DNA of 64,000 nucleotides, taken from NCBI GenBank assembly GCA_965226155.1, contig OZ245331.1, positions 2,232,001 through 2,296,000 of the forward strand, written 5' to 3'. Made by a program: the position numbers and the translations under genes. Positions 53,282 to 61,674 of this stretch are shown in pieces (position 1 is the first letter of the stretch; the number at the start of each line of letters is the position of its first letter). The notes under the pieces were generated by a model. That model worked only from the letters and a program-made list of their open reading frames with translations, had not been told where the DNA came from and did not search any database. This stretch comes from G965226155 sp965226155 (lineage in GTDB: Bacteria; Pseudomonadota; Gammaproteobacteria; Eutrophobiales; Eutrophobiaceae).

Positions 53282-54227
53282 GTTGATGTTAAAAAAGACT
53301 TTATGTGGTGTTTTTGAATTAAGTGTTTTTCTGGGACGGTGATTGAGTTTTTTCATGACCAAGTTTAACTGCTTTTGTGTAATCGTGCTGAAGTCCATTT
53401 TCTTTGGGAAGTACTGTCGAATGAGACCATTGATATTTTCATTTAAATCCCGTTCCCAGGAGGCATAAGGATGTGCAAAATAGAACCCCGCGTTCAATTG
53501 TTGAGCAATAACCTCATGCTCAGCAAATTCTTTTCCATTATCCGAGGTGATCGTGTGAACCGACGCCTTCATATTAGACAACAATCGCACGATAGCTTGC
53601 CTGACGGCAGAGGCAGTTCGTTGTTTCACCTGTGCAAATCAAGGTGTACATCGACTTGCGCTCGCTCAAGGTGACCAGCGCCTGTCGATGGCCTTTGCCG
53701 ATGACGGTGTCCACTTCCCAGTCACCGATGCGTGTCTTCCTGTTCACAATGGCGGGACGCTTATCAATGCTGATCTGATTCACCAGAACCCCACGACGTT
53801 GATAACTACCATAACGCTTCTTTCGTTTCTTCTGGCAACGCAAGTACCGGTACAGCTCACCGCCGTCTGCCTTGTCCTGGTATATGTAGTGATATATCCA
53901 TTCATGACTCAGAGTGATACCTTCTCGTTTATGCAACCGTTCACTGATTTGCTCAGGACTCCATTCGTCCCGCAGCCAGACCTCTACTCGCTCCCACAAG
54001 GTCGTGGGGAGTCGCTGTTGTTGGCTGGCTTCTCGACGCGCTTGCCGGAGCAACTGAGCTTGGCGGGGTCGATAGCCTCTCAAGCCACGGTTGCGTCTGA
54101 GTTCACGGCTAATAGTAGATTTATGCACGCCTATCAAGGCGGCTATCTCCGTTTGTGTATGTCCTGCTTTCATCAGGGCGTAAATCTGGTAACGTTGATG
54201 CTCGGTAAGCTGTGTGTAGTGTCTCAT
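53264..54227 (-). pseudogene. IS30-family transposase with a +1 frameshift
   Basis: The N-terminal part (from 54227) has the helix-turn-helix LTEHQRYQIYALMKAGHTQT and AALIGVHKSTISRELRRNRG, then WSPEQISERL and the catalytic core start IGDWEVDTVIGKGHRQALVT with the first aspartate of the DDE triad. The C-terminal part resumes in another frame at about 53629: VHTITSDNGKEFAEHEVIAQ holds the second aspartate, and YASWERDLNENINGLIRQYF the glutamate region. The break lies near 53637-53646, where ATTTGCACAG reads as one T too many; removing it joins TLI to AQVKQRTASAVRQAI. Both halves look otherwise healthy, so the lesion is recent or a sequence error. Confidence 0.85.
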
Positions 54228-54300
54228 CTGTGCCTCTCTTCCTTGCTGAAACGAAAGGTAAGGATGCTACCGCAGCTTGCCGTTCGTGCCACCTAGTTGA

Positions 54301-54320
54301 GTTGCACTTACAAATTGAAT
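54301..54320 (-). repeat. Right inverted repeat of the IS30-like element
   Basis: On the plus strand GTTGCACTTACAAATTGAAT; mate of 53262-53281. The transposase start codon lies 74 bases inside it. Confidence 0.75.
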
Positions 54321-54382
54321 TCACGAAATTACCTTAATTTGTGTATGTCATGAATATCGAATAAATCTATCGGAAAGTAAAA

Positions 54383-55528
54383 ATGAGACATTTTTATAAA
54401 CAATTAGAAATTACATCTCGGATAACATATATCAAATATTACATAGTATTTTTGATACTAGCTTTTAGCTTAGTCGGTTGTGGTCAACAGGCCGAGCAAG
54501 GATTGCAAAATGGTGAAGCAAAGCAGAAAATAGCTTTTAGCTTAGTCGGTTGTGGTCAACAGGCCGAGCAAGGATTGCAAAATGGTGAAGCAAAGCAGAA
54601 AATAACAGTCATTAAGTTTCCTCATGTCACCGCACCTTCAACACCCAAGGGTCAGGTAGCTGAGCGATTCAAGCAGTTATCGGAATCACGGTTGCCAGGA
54701 CGGGTCAGGGTTGAGGTTTACCCCTCAGGCCAACTGATGACGGATGATGACTCCCTTGATGCGCTGGCATTTGGTGAGATCCAGATGATCGCTGTATCGC
54801 TATCAAAATTTGATTGATTGACAAAGAAATACCAAGTTTTTGATTTGCCATTTTTATTTCCAGATATAGCAGCAGTTGAACAATTCCAAGCTTCACCGGT
54901 GGGCATTGCTTTGTTAAATGAAATAAAGGACAAAGGATTTCAGGGTTTGGCTTATTGGCATAATGGCATGAAACAATTTGGTGCGCCTCGATCTTTACAA
55001 TCACCGGAAGACGCTGCCGGACTCAAATTTCGGATCATGGAATCTGATCTGATTCAGGCACAGATACTGCAGATCCAGGGTATCCCACAAGAAATGTCTT
55101 TTGTAGAGGTCTATCAGGCGCTACAAACGGGTGCAATTGATGCACAGGAAAATACCTGGTCTAACCAGTATTCAGAAAAATTCTACGAGGTTCAGCCATA
55201 TATTACGGAAACAAATCATGGCTACTTGGGTTATTTTGTTGCGGTCAACCCAAGATTCTGGTCGTCATTGCCTGGCGATGTAAGAAGTGTTCTCGAACAA
55301 ACCATGATAGAAGTCACGGAATGGGGTAATAGTCTTTCTTCGGTAATCAATGGAGAAGATCGACTGAAGATTACCGAGTCCAGCCATACTGAGATCATAA
55401 AACTGACTGATGCTGATCGTGAAAATTGGGAAACTGCTATGAGACCTGTTTGGGATCAATTTAAAGATGATATCGGTGAAGAGATCATATTATCTGCAAT
55501 GGAATCAGCTGCCACTGTTAAACCGTGA
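54383..55528 (+). pseudogene. dctP: TRAP transporter substrate-binding protein DctP with an in-frame stop
   Basis: Would be the periplasmic receptor of the second TRAP transporter. The N-terminus is a lipoprotein signal (VFLILAFSLVGCG) that appears twice because of an exact 72-base tandem duplication. The body matches DctP up to FGEIQMIAVSLSKFD; then TGA at 54815-54817 interrupts it, and the same frame continues LTKKYQVFDLPFLFPDIAAV and FVEVYQALQTGAIDAQENTW through to the family C-terminus. A CGA to TGA change (C to T) fits. The product lacks most of its binding domain unless the stop is read through. Its stop overlaps the dctQ GTG (GTGA). Confidence 0.88.
54459..54602 (+). repeat. Exact 72-base tandem duplication in dctP
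   Basis: 54459-54530 equals 54531-54602 base for base. The unit is 24 codons, so the frame is kept, and it duplicates the lipobox cysteine region AFSLVGCGQQAEQGLQNG. The perfect identity implies a recent event or an assembly artefact. Confidence 0.95.
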
Positions 55529-56010
55529 ACCCAACAGTAACCAGACTTAAAACCATATTCGATCACCTCGAGGAAGTTTTGATGGCGGCGTTGCTTGCCT
55601 TCATGACCTGTATCACTTTTATTCAAGTTATTCTTCGATACGTATTTGATACCGGTTGGGTATGGTCGCTAGAGGCAACAACCTATTCCTTTGCATGGCT
55701 AGTGCTGATTGGAATGTCCTATGGAGTGCGAACCCAAACTCATATTGCGGTCGACTTTGTCGTCAATAAACTGCCACCCAGAATAAGATTCTTTGTAGTT
55801 CTTTTTACACTAGTATTGTGCATTTCATATGCCGGGTTGATGCTATACGGCTCAGCAATGTTTATTCAAGGTTTATATACACTCGGCAGTTTGGCGCGCG
55901 ATATCCCGGTGCCAAAATGGTTATTAACGATCATTATTCCATTGGCATTCATGATGTTGGGTGTTCGTTTTTTTCAAGCTGGATGGCACGTCTTCAAAGA
56001 CAAGAAATAG
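55525..56010 (+). CDS. dctQ: TRAP transporter small permease DctQ (second copy)
   Basis: A 161-residue protein with four membrane helices (about 18-38, 48-68, 90-110 and 128-148). FIQVILRYVFDTGWVWSLEA and WLVLIGMSYGVRTQTHIAVD are the DctQ pattern. The gene looks intact, but its partners DctP and DctM are both broken, so it is unlikely to work here. GTG start overlaps the dctP stop by three bases. Confidence 0.88.
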   Translation: MNPTVTRLKTIFDHLEEVLMAALLAFMTCITFIQVILRYVFDTGWVWSLEATTYSFAWLVLIGMSYGVRTQTHIAVDFVVNKLPPRIRFFVVLFTLVLCISYAGLMLYGSAMFIQGLYTLGSLARDIPVPKWLLTIIIPLAFMMLGVRFFQAGWHVFKDKK

Positions 56011-56084
56011 ATCATGAGAATTGATCTAAAGATTAATTGTTTTTCGACAGACAGCAACTATTCAGGTAGTGGCAAATTTTCTGC

Positions 56085-56570
56085 ATGAGTGCCGTATTTC
56101 TAATAATTATTCTATTTGTCTTTTTGCTATTGGGAGTACCTATTGCGATATTACTAGGCCTGGCCAGCATAGTCACCATGTTGATATATGTCGATCATAC
56201 TTTATTGTCACTAAGCCAGAAGTTTTTCCACACCATGCAGGTCTATCCTCTGCTTGCAATTCCGTTTTTTATACTCGCAGGAAATTTTATGGAACCGACA
56301 TCAGTTATCCTCATATTTACACCAATTGTTTTTCCGATAGCAATGCAAATGGGAATTGATCCAATTCACCTAGGAATCATCATGGTGATCAACATGGAAA
56401 TCGGGCTGGTTTCTCCCCCTGTTGGATTGAATCTATTTGTAACTGCGAGTGTGGCAGAAATGAAAATTGATGAAGTACTACGTGCAGCTATAACTTGGCT
56501 ACTCGTTTTATTGTCTGTTTTGATGCTTATCACTTATGTTCCCTGGATTTCCCTCGTGTTACTTGACTGA
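56085..56570 (+). pseudogene. dctM: TRAP transporter large permease DctM with a large internal deletion
   Basis: Only 161 codons remain of a protein that normally has about 425. The N-terminal quarter (LLGVPIAILLGLASIVTMLI, YPLLAIPFFILAGNFM) joins directly, in frame, to the C-terminal part (EPTSVILIFTPIVFPIAMQM, IDPIHLGIIMVINMEIGLVS, PPVGLNLFVTAS). The missing middle holds most of the transport helices. Both sides of the join have a FM or similar motif in intact relatives (AGNLM and GMFMEP), which suggests recombination at a short match near 56284-56293. With so many helices lost it cannot form a normal transporter. Confidence 0.85.
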
Positions 56571-56599
56571 GTAGGTTTCGACTAGTGCGCCTTTTGTCT

Positions 56600-56636
56600 T
56601 AATCCTGCTATAATGGTTAGTTGAGGATCAGGATTA
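56600..56636 (+). promoter_or_regulatory. Extended -10 promoter within an 8-bp inverted repeat
   Basis: TGC-TATAAT at 56606-56614 is an extended -10 element with a perfect hexamer. It lies inside the loop side of the inverted repeat TAATCCTG (56600-56607) and CAGGATTA (56629-56636). A repressor bound to the repeat would cover the promoter. It would drive the aldehyde dehydrogenase gene with a leader of about 200 bases. The interval 56571-56822 has no gene. Confidence 0.4.
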
Positions 56637-56822
56637 ATGACTTGTAATGGAATATATAAAAATTGGTTATCCCAACAGGTAATTACGGAAAATTATAGCT
56701 ATTAACTTGCCAATTTCAGAACTTCCTAAGTGGCAAAGCGTCTATCTAGTAGCAACTTAGTCAATCTTCAAAAGGTTACGATGGCCCATTTTATTTAAAT
56801 ATAGGAAAGTGAGGTATGTTTC

Positions 56823-58190
56823 ATGACTGATACGTCATATTCAATCCCGGAAATGATTAATAAAGCTAGAGTGGCACAACAGCAGTTTGAACTGATGTCA
56901 CAAGAAGAAGTCGACGCCATTGTCAGGGCGATGGGCAAGGTCATTTTTGATAATGCCGAAGAATTAGCGCGTGATGCAGTTGATGAAACTGGTATGGGTT
57001 GTTACGAAGATAAGGTAGCAAAAAACAAAGGCAAAGCTCGCAACATTTGGAATAACATTAAAAATAAAAAATCACGTGGTATTATTTCTGAGCGCGATGA
57101 GAATGGTATAATTCAAATTGCGAAACCGGTTGGGGTAGTGGGTGCTGTAACACCTACCACTAATCCAATTGTTACACCTATGTGTAATGCTATGTTTGCA
57201 CTAAAGGGTGGAAATTCTATTATTATCGCACCACATCCACGCTCAAAGAATTGCAGTACAAAAACTGTAAATATGATGAACGCTGAAATTAAAAAACTCG
57301 GCGGCCCCGATAATTTAATTCAGGTTATTTCCGAACCATCAATTGACCTGACTACAGAATTAATGTCAGCTGTAGATGTGCTGGTGGCTACTGGTGGTCC
57401 GGCTATGGTGCGAGCGGCTTATTCTAGCGGTAAGCCTTCCTTTGGCGTTGGTCCGGGTAATGTTCAAGTCATTATTGATCGGGATATCAATTATCAAGAT
57501 GCGGCTAGCAAGGTAATTAGCGGTCGTAAATTTGACAATGGCATCATCTGTTCAGGAGAACAATCCATTATTGCGCAAAAAGATGATTACCAAAAAGTTA
57601 TCGACGCCTTCATCGCAGAAGGCGCCTATTATGTCGATGACCAAATAGAAGCCGATAAGCTACGAGCGGTCTTGTTTACTGATGGACATATCTCGCCTGA
57701 CGTTGTGGGCCAGAGCCCTCAAAAAATTGGTGAAATGGCGGGAATAAAGATATCGGATGACTCTAAAGTTATTCTAATCAAATCTAATGGCAATGATGAC
57801 GATGTCCTGCGTAAAGAAAAAATGTGCCCAGTGTTGACTTCATTTGAATATGATTCAATTGAAGATGCCATTGAATTAGCTAAGTTTAATCTCGAGATTG
57901 AAGGTAAAGGTCATACTTGTGCCATACATTCTAATAATCAGGATCATGTAAAATTAGCGGGTAAGCGACTGCCGGTTAGTCGACTTGTTGTTAACGAGCC
58001 AAGCTCATTTACTGCAGGCGGTAGTTTGAAAAATGGTTTTGCACCTACCACAACATTGGGTTGCGGTTCCTGGGGGAATAATTCTATATCTGAAAACTTT
58101 GATTACAAACATCTGATTAATATTCATCGTATTGGTTACGCAGATAAATCAAATGTGCCCACAGATGAAGAAATATGGGAAACGGCTTAA
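56823..58190 (+). CDS. Acylating aldehyde dehydrogenase, possibly sulfoacetaldehyde dehydrogenase
   Basis: A 455-residue NAD(P)-dependent CoA-acylating aldehyde dehydrogenase. Motifs: VGVVGAVTPTTNPIVTPMCN, LKGGNSIIIAPHPRSKNCST, VLVATGGPAMVRAAYSSGKP, FGVGPGNVQVIIDRD and the catalytic cysteine in FDNGIICSGEQSIIAQ. The CoA-linked subfamily (EutE, AdhE N-terminal domain, SucD, SauS) shares these. The NPIVTPMCNAMFAL and APHPRSK segments look closest to sulfoacetaldehyde dehydrogenase (SauS) from memory of the family, but acetaldehyde or succinate semialdehyde cannot be excluded. The TRAP genes just upstream fit import of a small sulfonate, although that operon is broken. The gene itself is intact, with AGGAAAGTGAGG before the ATG. 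Confidence 0.75.
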   Translation: MTDTSYSIPEMINKARVAQQQFELMSQEEVDAIVRAMGKVIFDNAEELARDAVDETGMGCYEDKVAKNKGKARNIWNNIKNKKSRGIISERDENGIIQIAKPVGVVGAVTPTTNPIVTPMCNAMFALKGGNSIIIAPHPRSKNCSTKTVNMMNAEIKKLGGPDNLIQVISEPSIDLTTELMSAVDVLVATGGPAMVRAAYSSGKPSFGVGPGNVQVIIDRDINYQDAASKVISGRKFDNGIICSGEQSIIAQKDDYQKVIDAFIAEGAYYVDDQIEADKLRAVLFTDGHISPDVVGQSPQKIGEMAGIKISDDSKVILIKSNGNDDDVLRKEKMCPVLTSFEYDSIEDAIELAKFNLEIEGKGHTCAIHSNNQDHVKLAGKRLPVSRLVVNEPSSFTAGGSLKNGFAPTTTLGCGSWGNNSISENFDYKHLINIHRIGYADKSNVPTDEEIWETA

Positions 58191-58301
58191 ACCAAATGCC
58201 AAAAATTTCTGCGATGAATATGAAAAATATTCTGGGTCTGATTTCATATAAGCTAGAAGAGTGCACCTAGTATCTACATTTAAATGTGATACTATTTTCA
58301 A

Positions 58302-58411
58302 GTAGCCTGCTCCGTCTACCCGCGGCGCGAAGTTGTGAACCCCGTCAGACCTGGAAGGGAGCAGCGGTAACAATGGTAGCGGGTGCCGGGATCAGTATGG
58401 CGCAGGCTGCC
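58302..58411 (+). ncRNA. ffs: Signal recognition particle RNA (4.5S type)
   Basis: RNA component of the bacterial signal recognition particle, which binds Ffh to guide membrane proteins to the translocon. The conserved apical domain is visible: GTCAGACCTGGAAGGGAGCA at 58344-58363 and GCGGTAACAATGG then GCGGGTGCCGGGAT around 58364-58393. The ends AGCCTGC (58304-58310) and GCAGGCT (58402-58408) pair to close the hairpin. About 110 bases, normal for 4.5S RNA. A TACTAT at 58290-58295 could be its -10 box. It precedes dnaX, as in many gammaproteobacteria. Confidence 0.93.
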
Positions 58412-58498
58412 TTATACTAATAACTAAATAATGGACATTTCATCAACCCGTTTAGGTGCAAAACCATTCTGGTTTGAATCTAACAGTATCAAGAGATT

Positions 58499-60058
58499 AT
58501 GAGTTATCAAGTTTTAGCACGAAAATGGCGTCCCCAATCCTTTCAGGAGATGGTTGGGCAGAGTCATGTTTTAACAGTCTTGAAAAATGCACTCGATTCT
58601 GACCGCCTGCATCATGCATACCTGTTCACTGGTACCCGAGGTGTTGGTAAAACAACGCTCGCGAGAATACTAGCAAAGTGTTTCAATTGTGAGAAAGGTG
58701 TGAGTTCTGAGCCGTGTAATTCCTGTAGTGCATGCGTTTCAATCAATGAAGGCCGGTTTGTGGATTTGATTGAAGTGGATGCAGCGTCCCGTGCAAAGGT
58801 CGAAGAGACTCGCGAATTAATGGATAACGTTCAATATGCCCCTAGTAGCGGTCGCTTCAAAGTATATTTGATTGATGAAGTACATATGTTTTCAAATCAT
58901 AGTTTCAATGCTTTATTAAAAACTCTAGAAGAGCCACCACCTCATGTAAAGTTTTTGTTAGCAACGACTGAACCAAAAAAGTTACCGATAACCATATTGT
59001 CTCGTTGTCTTCAATTCAACCTGAAGCATTTGACTCGTAACCAGATTTCTGAGCAATTGCAAAAGATACTAAACGAGGAAAAAATACCTACGGACGATAT
59101 CTCGTTGAGACTGATTGCTACAGCAGCAGATGGCAGTATGCGAGATGCATTAAGCTTGCTTGACCAGACTATTGCATATGGCAGTGGTGAACTACGAGAA
59201 TCGCAAGTTCGCGAGATGCTTGGGACGATAGACAGTGAAAACATTGCATCATTACTAGAAGCGCTAGCTACAGCAGATACAGAGAAATTATTCCAGGCCA
59301 TCAACTCGATGGATGAATATAACCCAGATTATGATGCAGTTATGGCGGAATTGCTGTCAGACTTACATGATATTGCCGTCATTCAGGCTATTGGCAGCCA
59401 GGTTGACATCTTGAAACCGGAACTAGCGGAATTTGCAGAACGGTTTGACAAGGAAGACATACAACTTTATTACCAGATCGCACTCAATGGGCGGCGCGAT
59501 CTACATATTTCTCCCGAACCGAAAACGGGATTTGAAATGACCATGATCAGAATGCTTGCCTTCAAGCCGGTTGGGTCGGTAGAACCAGCCAATCGAAAGA
59601 TAGAAGCTGGTACTGGTCATGAACCAGCCAGTTTAAAACAGAGTGGTAAGCAGGTGCCGGTATCGCAAGGGCTCGGAGAAAAGTCTGGGGATTGGCAACA
59701 GATTATTGATGAGATGGCACTTGCAGGTTTGGTCAGGGAAATGGCGGGTCATTGCGTGCTTAAAGAACGCACGAAGAACAAGGTACACCTTGTTCTGATG
59801 CAAGCACAGGAGCATCTACTTAAGACTACCCAAAAAGACCGCCTACAAAATGCCATTGCCGAACGTTTCGGGGCGGATGTGAAATTAATCATCACCATTG
59901 AAGAATCAGCAGATGAAACACCGACACAAAAGAAAAAAAGGGAAGATAAATCTAAACAAGAAAAAGCGACATCTTCATTTGTTGATGACCCGGTTGTGAA
60001 AGAAATAGTCGATATTTTTGATGCGGATATCGAAAATGAATCGATACAGCCACAATAA
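58499..60058 (+). CDS. dnaX: DNA polymerase III subunits gamma and tau
   Basis: Clamp-loader ATPase and, in the long tau form, the link to the polymerase core and helicase. The 519 residues contain LARKWRPQSFQEMVGQ, Walker A FTGTRGVGKTTLARIL near residue 45, the zinc-binding cluster of four cysteines (FNCEKG, EPCNSCSAC) near 64-79, Walker B VYLIDEVHMFS, and the SRC motif LSRCLQFNL. The C-terminal part (from about 370) is tau-like but shorter than E. coli's. Seven A in a row at 59933-59939 near codon 479 are followed by TAA in the -1 frame (59947-59949), a possible slippage site. ybaB starts 17 bases after the stop. Confidence 0.94.
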   Translation: MSYQVLARKWRPQSFQEMVGQSHVLTVLKNALDSDRLHHAYLFTGTRGVGKTTLARILAKCFNCEKGVSSEPCNSCSACVSINEGRFVDLIEVDAASRAKVEETRELMDNVQYAPSSGRFKVYLIDEVHMFSNHSFNALLKTLEEPPPHVKFLLATTEPKKLPITILSRCLQFNLKHLTRNQISEQLQKILNEEKIPTDDISLRLIATAADGSMRDALSLLDQTIAYGSGELRESQVREMLGTIDSENIASLLEALATADTEKLFQAINSMDEYNPDYDAVMAELLSDLHDIAVIQAIGSQVDILKPELAEFAERFDKEDIQLYYQIALNGRRDLHISPEPKTGFEMTMIRMLAFKPVGSVEPANRKIEAGTGHEPASLKQSGKQVPVSQGLGEKSGDWQQIIDEMALAGLVREMAGHCVLKERTKNKVHLVLMQAQEHLLKTTQKDRLQNAIAERFGADVKLIITIEESADETPTQKKKREDKSKQEKATSSFVDDPVVKEIVDIFDADIENESIQPQ

Positions 60059-60075
60059 ATAATATGGAGTAAGCT

Positions 60076-60399
60076 ATGAAAGCCGGATTGGGTGATATGA
60101 TGAAACAGGCACAGCAGATGCAGGAGAATCTGAAAAAGGTTCAGGATGATATTGCTAGAATGGAAGTGACCGGGGAATCTGGTGCCGGCTTGGTAAAGGT
60201 GATCATGACAGGAAAGCATGATTTGAAAAGTGTCAAGATAGATAAAAGCCTGATAGATGAGGACATCGAGATGCTCGAAGATTTGTTCGCTGCTGCGGTT
60301 AACAACGCTAACCAGAGGGTCGAGACAACTACCCAGGAAAAGATGTCTGAATTTACTTCAGGATTAAATTTACCTCCTGGAATTAATTTACCATTCTAA
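60076..60399 (+). CDS. ybaB: YbaB/EbfC nucleoid-associated protein
   Basis: A 107-residue DNA-binding protein that forms tweezer-like dimers. GDMMKQAQQMQENLKKVQDD, EVTGESGAGLVKVIMTGKHD and EDLFAAAVNNANQRVE are the family markers, ending with GLNLPPGINLPF. The order dnaX-ybaB-recR is kept as in E. coli. Intact. Confidence 0.94.
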   Translation: MKAGLGDMMKQAQQMQENLKKVQDDIARMEVTGESGAGLVKVIMTGKHDLKSVKIDKSLIDEDIEMLEDLFAAAVNNANQRVETTTQEKMSEFTSGLNLPPGINLPF

Positions 60400-60463
60400 T
60401 TTTTCATTATTCTATTATTTCAGGCTGTTATCCCCACTTATCGGAATTGACGGTAAATACTAA

Positions 60464-61057
60464 ATGTTTGTAAACTCCAGTCTCAATCAGTTAATAGAAG
60501 CATTGTGCTGTATGCCAGGAGTCGGCAAAAAATCGGCGCAAAGGATTACCTACCATTTGTTACAGCGTAACCGGGAAGGAGCAAAGAAACTAGCAACTGC
60601 ACTATCTACTGCGATGGACCAAATTGGTCATTGTAAGAGATGTCGAAATTTCAGTGAAACGGAGTTGTGTTCGATTTGCAGTCACGATAGACGTGATAAA
60701 ACTGTTTTATGTGTCGTTGAAAGTCCTGCCGATGTATTTGCAGTAGAAGATACAGGATATCGTGGGGTTTATTTCGTATTGCTAGGACACCTTTCTCCGC
60801 TTGATGGTATCGGCCCTGATGAGCTTGGATTTGACAAGTTATCGCTACTACTGGATGGAGATGTGGTTAAGGAAGTAATACTGGCAACCAATTCTACAGT
60901 TGAAGGCGAAGCCACAGCACATTATATCAGCGAAATGGTCAGGAAAAGAAAATTGAAGGTGACTCGGATAGCACATGGCGTTCCAGTTGGCAGTGAACTT
61001 GAATATATCGATAGTGGTACATTGTCTGAAGCAATATCGGGTAGACGCGAGGTTTGA
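60464..61057 (+). CDS. recR: Recombination protein RecR
   Basis: Works with RecO and RecF to load RecA on single-stranded gaps. The 197 residues have the helix-hairpin-helix GVGKKSAQRITYHLLQ, the zinc finger CKRCRNFSETELCSIC (four cysteines near 57-72), and a Toprim domain (VLCVVESPADVFAVEDTGYR, GVYFVLLGHLSPLDGIGPDE, ILATNSTVEGEATAHYI). Standard length and order after ybaB. Confidence 0.96.
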   Translation: MFVNSSLNQLIEALCCMPGVGKKSAQRITYHLLQRNREGAKKLATALSTAMDQIGHCKRCRNFSETELCSICSHDRRDKTVLCVVESPADVFAVEDTGYRGVYFVLLGHLSPLDGIGPDELGFDKLSLLLDGDVVKEVILATNSTVEGEATAHYISEMVRKRKLKVTRIAHGVPVGSELEYIDSGTLSEAISGRREV

Positions 61058-61129
61058 TCCTTGTTTTTATTTCAGAAGTAAATAGATTAAAGTTAGAATG
61101 CCCAAGCGATTATAATTTTGGATTTGAAT

Positions 61130-61672
61130 ATGGCACAGTCTCCTGACAATCTAATCTGGATAGATCTGGAAATGACCGGTCTTGATACCGATTCAGATTG
61201 CATTATTGAAATTGCAACCGTTATAACTGATTCCAGGCTCAATATTATTTCAGAGGGGCCGGTTGTCGCTATATATCAACAAGACTCGATCCTGAATAAA
61301 ATGGATGACTGGAATACTAACCAGCATTCTCAATCTGGATTAATTGATCGGGTACGTAAAAGTAGCTATTTGAGAGAAGATGCGGAGGTGCGGACGCTGA
61401 ATTTTTTAGAACAGTATGTTCCGAAAAATACTTCGCCCATGTGCGGAAACAGTATATGCCAAGACCGTCGCTTCCTGTACCGGGAGATGCCAGCTCTGGA
61501 GGAATATTTTCACTATCGAAATTTAGATGTGAGTACAATTAAGGAACTGGTAAAACGCTGGGGTAATGGAAATGATCAATTTCGGAAAGAATCTAGCCAT
61601 CTTGCACTAGATGATATCAAGGATTCAATTGAGGAATTACAGTATTATCGGGAGAAGTTTTTTAATTTCTGA
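61130..61672 (+). CDS. orn: Oligoribonuclease
   Basis: 3'-5' exonuclease of the DEDDh class that finishes RNA decay by cutting nanoRNAs, including pGpG from c-di-GMP turnover. The 180 residues from ATG 61130 match E. coli's 181; a TTG at 61118 is less likely. Motifs are LIWIDLEMTGLD (first Asp/Glu), the mid-section CGNSICQDRRFLYREMPALE with the second aspartate, and HLALDDIKDSIEELQYYRE with the His and last Asp. nnr begins two bases after its stop. Confidence 0.95.
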   Translation: MAQSPDNLIWIDLEMTGLDTDSDCIIEIATVITDSRLNIISEGPVVAIYQQDSILNKMDDWNTNQHSQSGLIDRVRKSSYLREDAEVRTLNFLEQYVPKNTSPMCGNSICQDRRFLYREMPALEEYFHYRNLDVSTIKELVKRWGNGNDQFRKESSHLALDDIKDSIEELQYYREKFFNF

Positions 61673-61674
61673 TT

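Larger units (their letters stand above)
53262..54320 (-). mobile_element. IS30-family insertion sequence, about 1.06 kb
   Basis: Bounded by imperfect inverted repeats of 20 bases (53262-53281 and 54301-54320) that agree at 17 positions. It contains a single transposase gene on the minus strand, whose stop lies inside the left repeat, as usual for IS30. The length is normal for the family. I could not find a clear short target duplication. The transposase is frameshifted, so the copy is probably not autonomous. It lies beside a degenerate TRAP operon. Confidence 0.8.

Noticed and set aside
53688..54296. Open frame opposite the IS30 transposase
   Set aside because: It is a shadow of the transposase coding strand and resembles no family.
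26256..54817. Stop codon reassignment (TAA as Gln or TGA as Arg/Trp)
   Set aside because: TAA and TGA end many intact genes here, for example pgi, rsxA and rsmA, and sense stops are rare, so separate lesions explain the data better.
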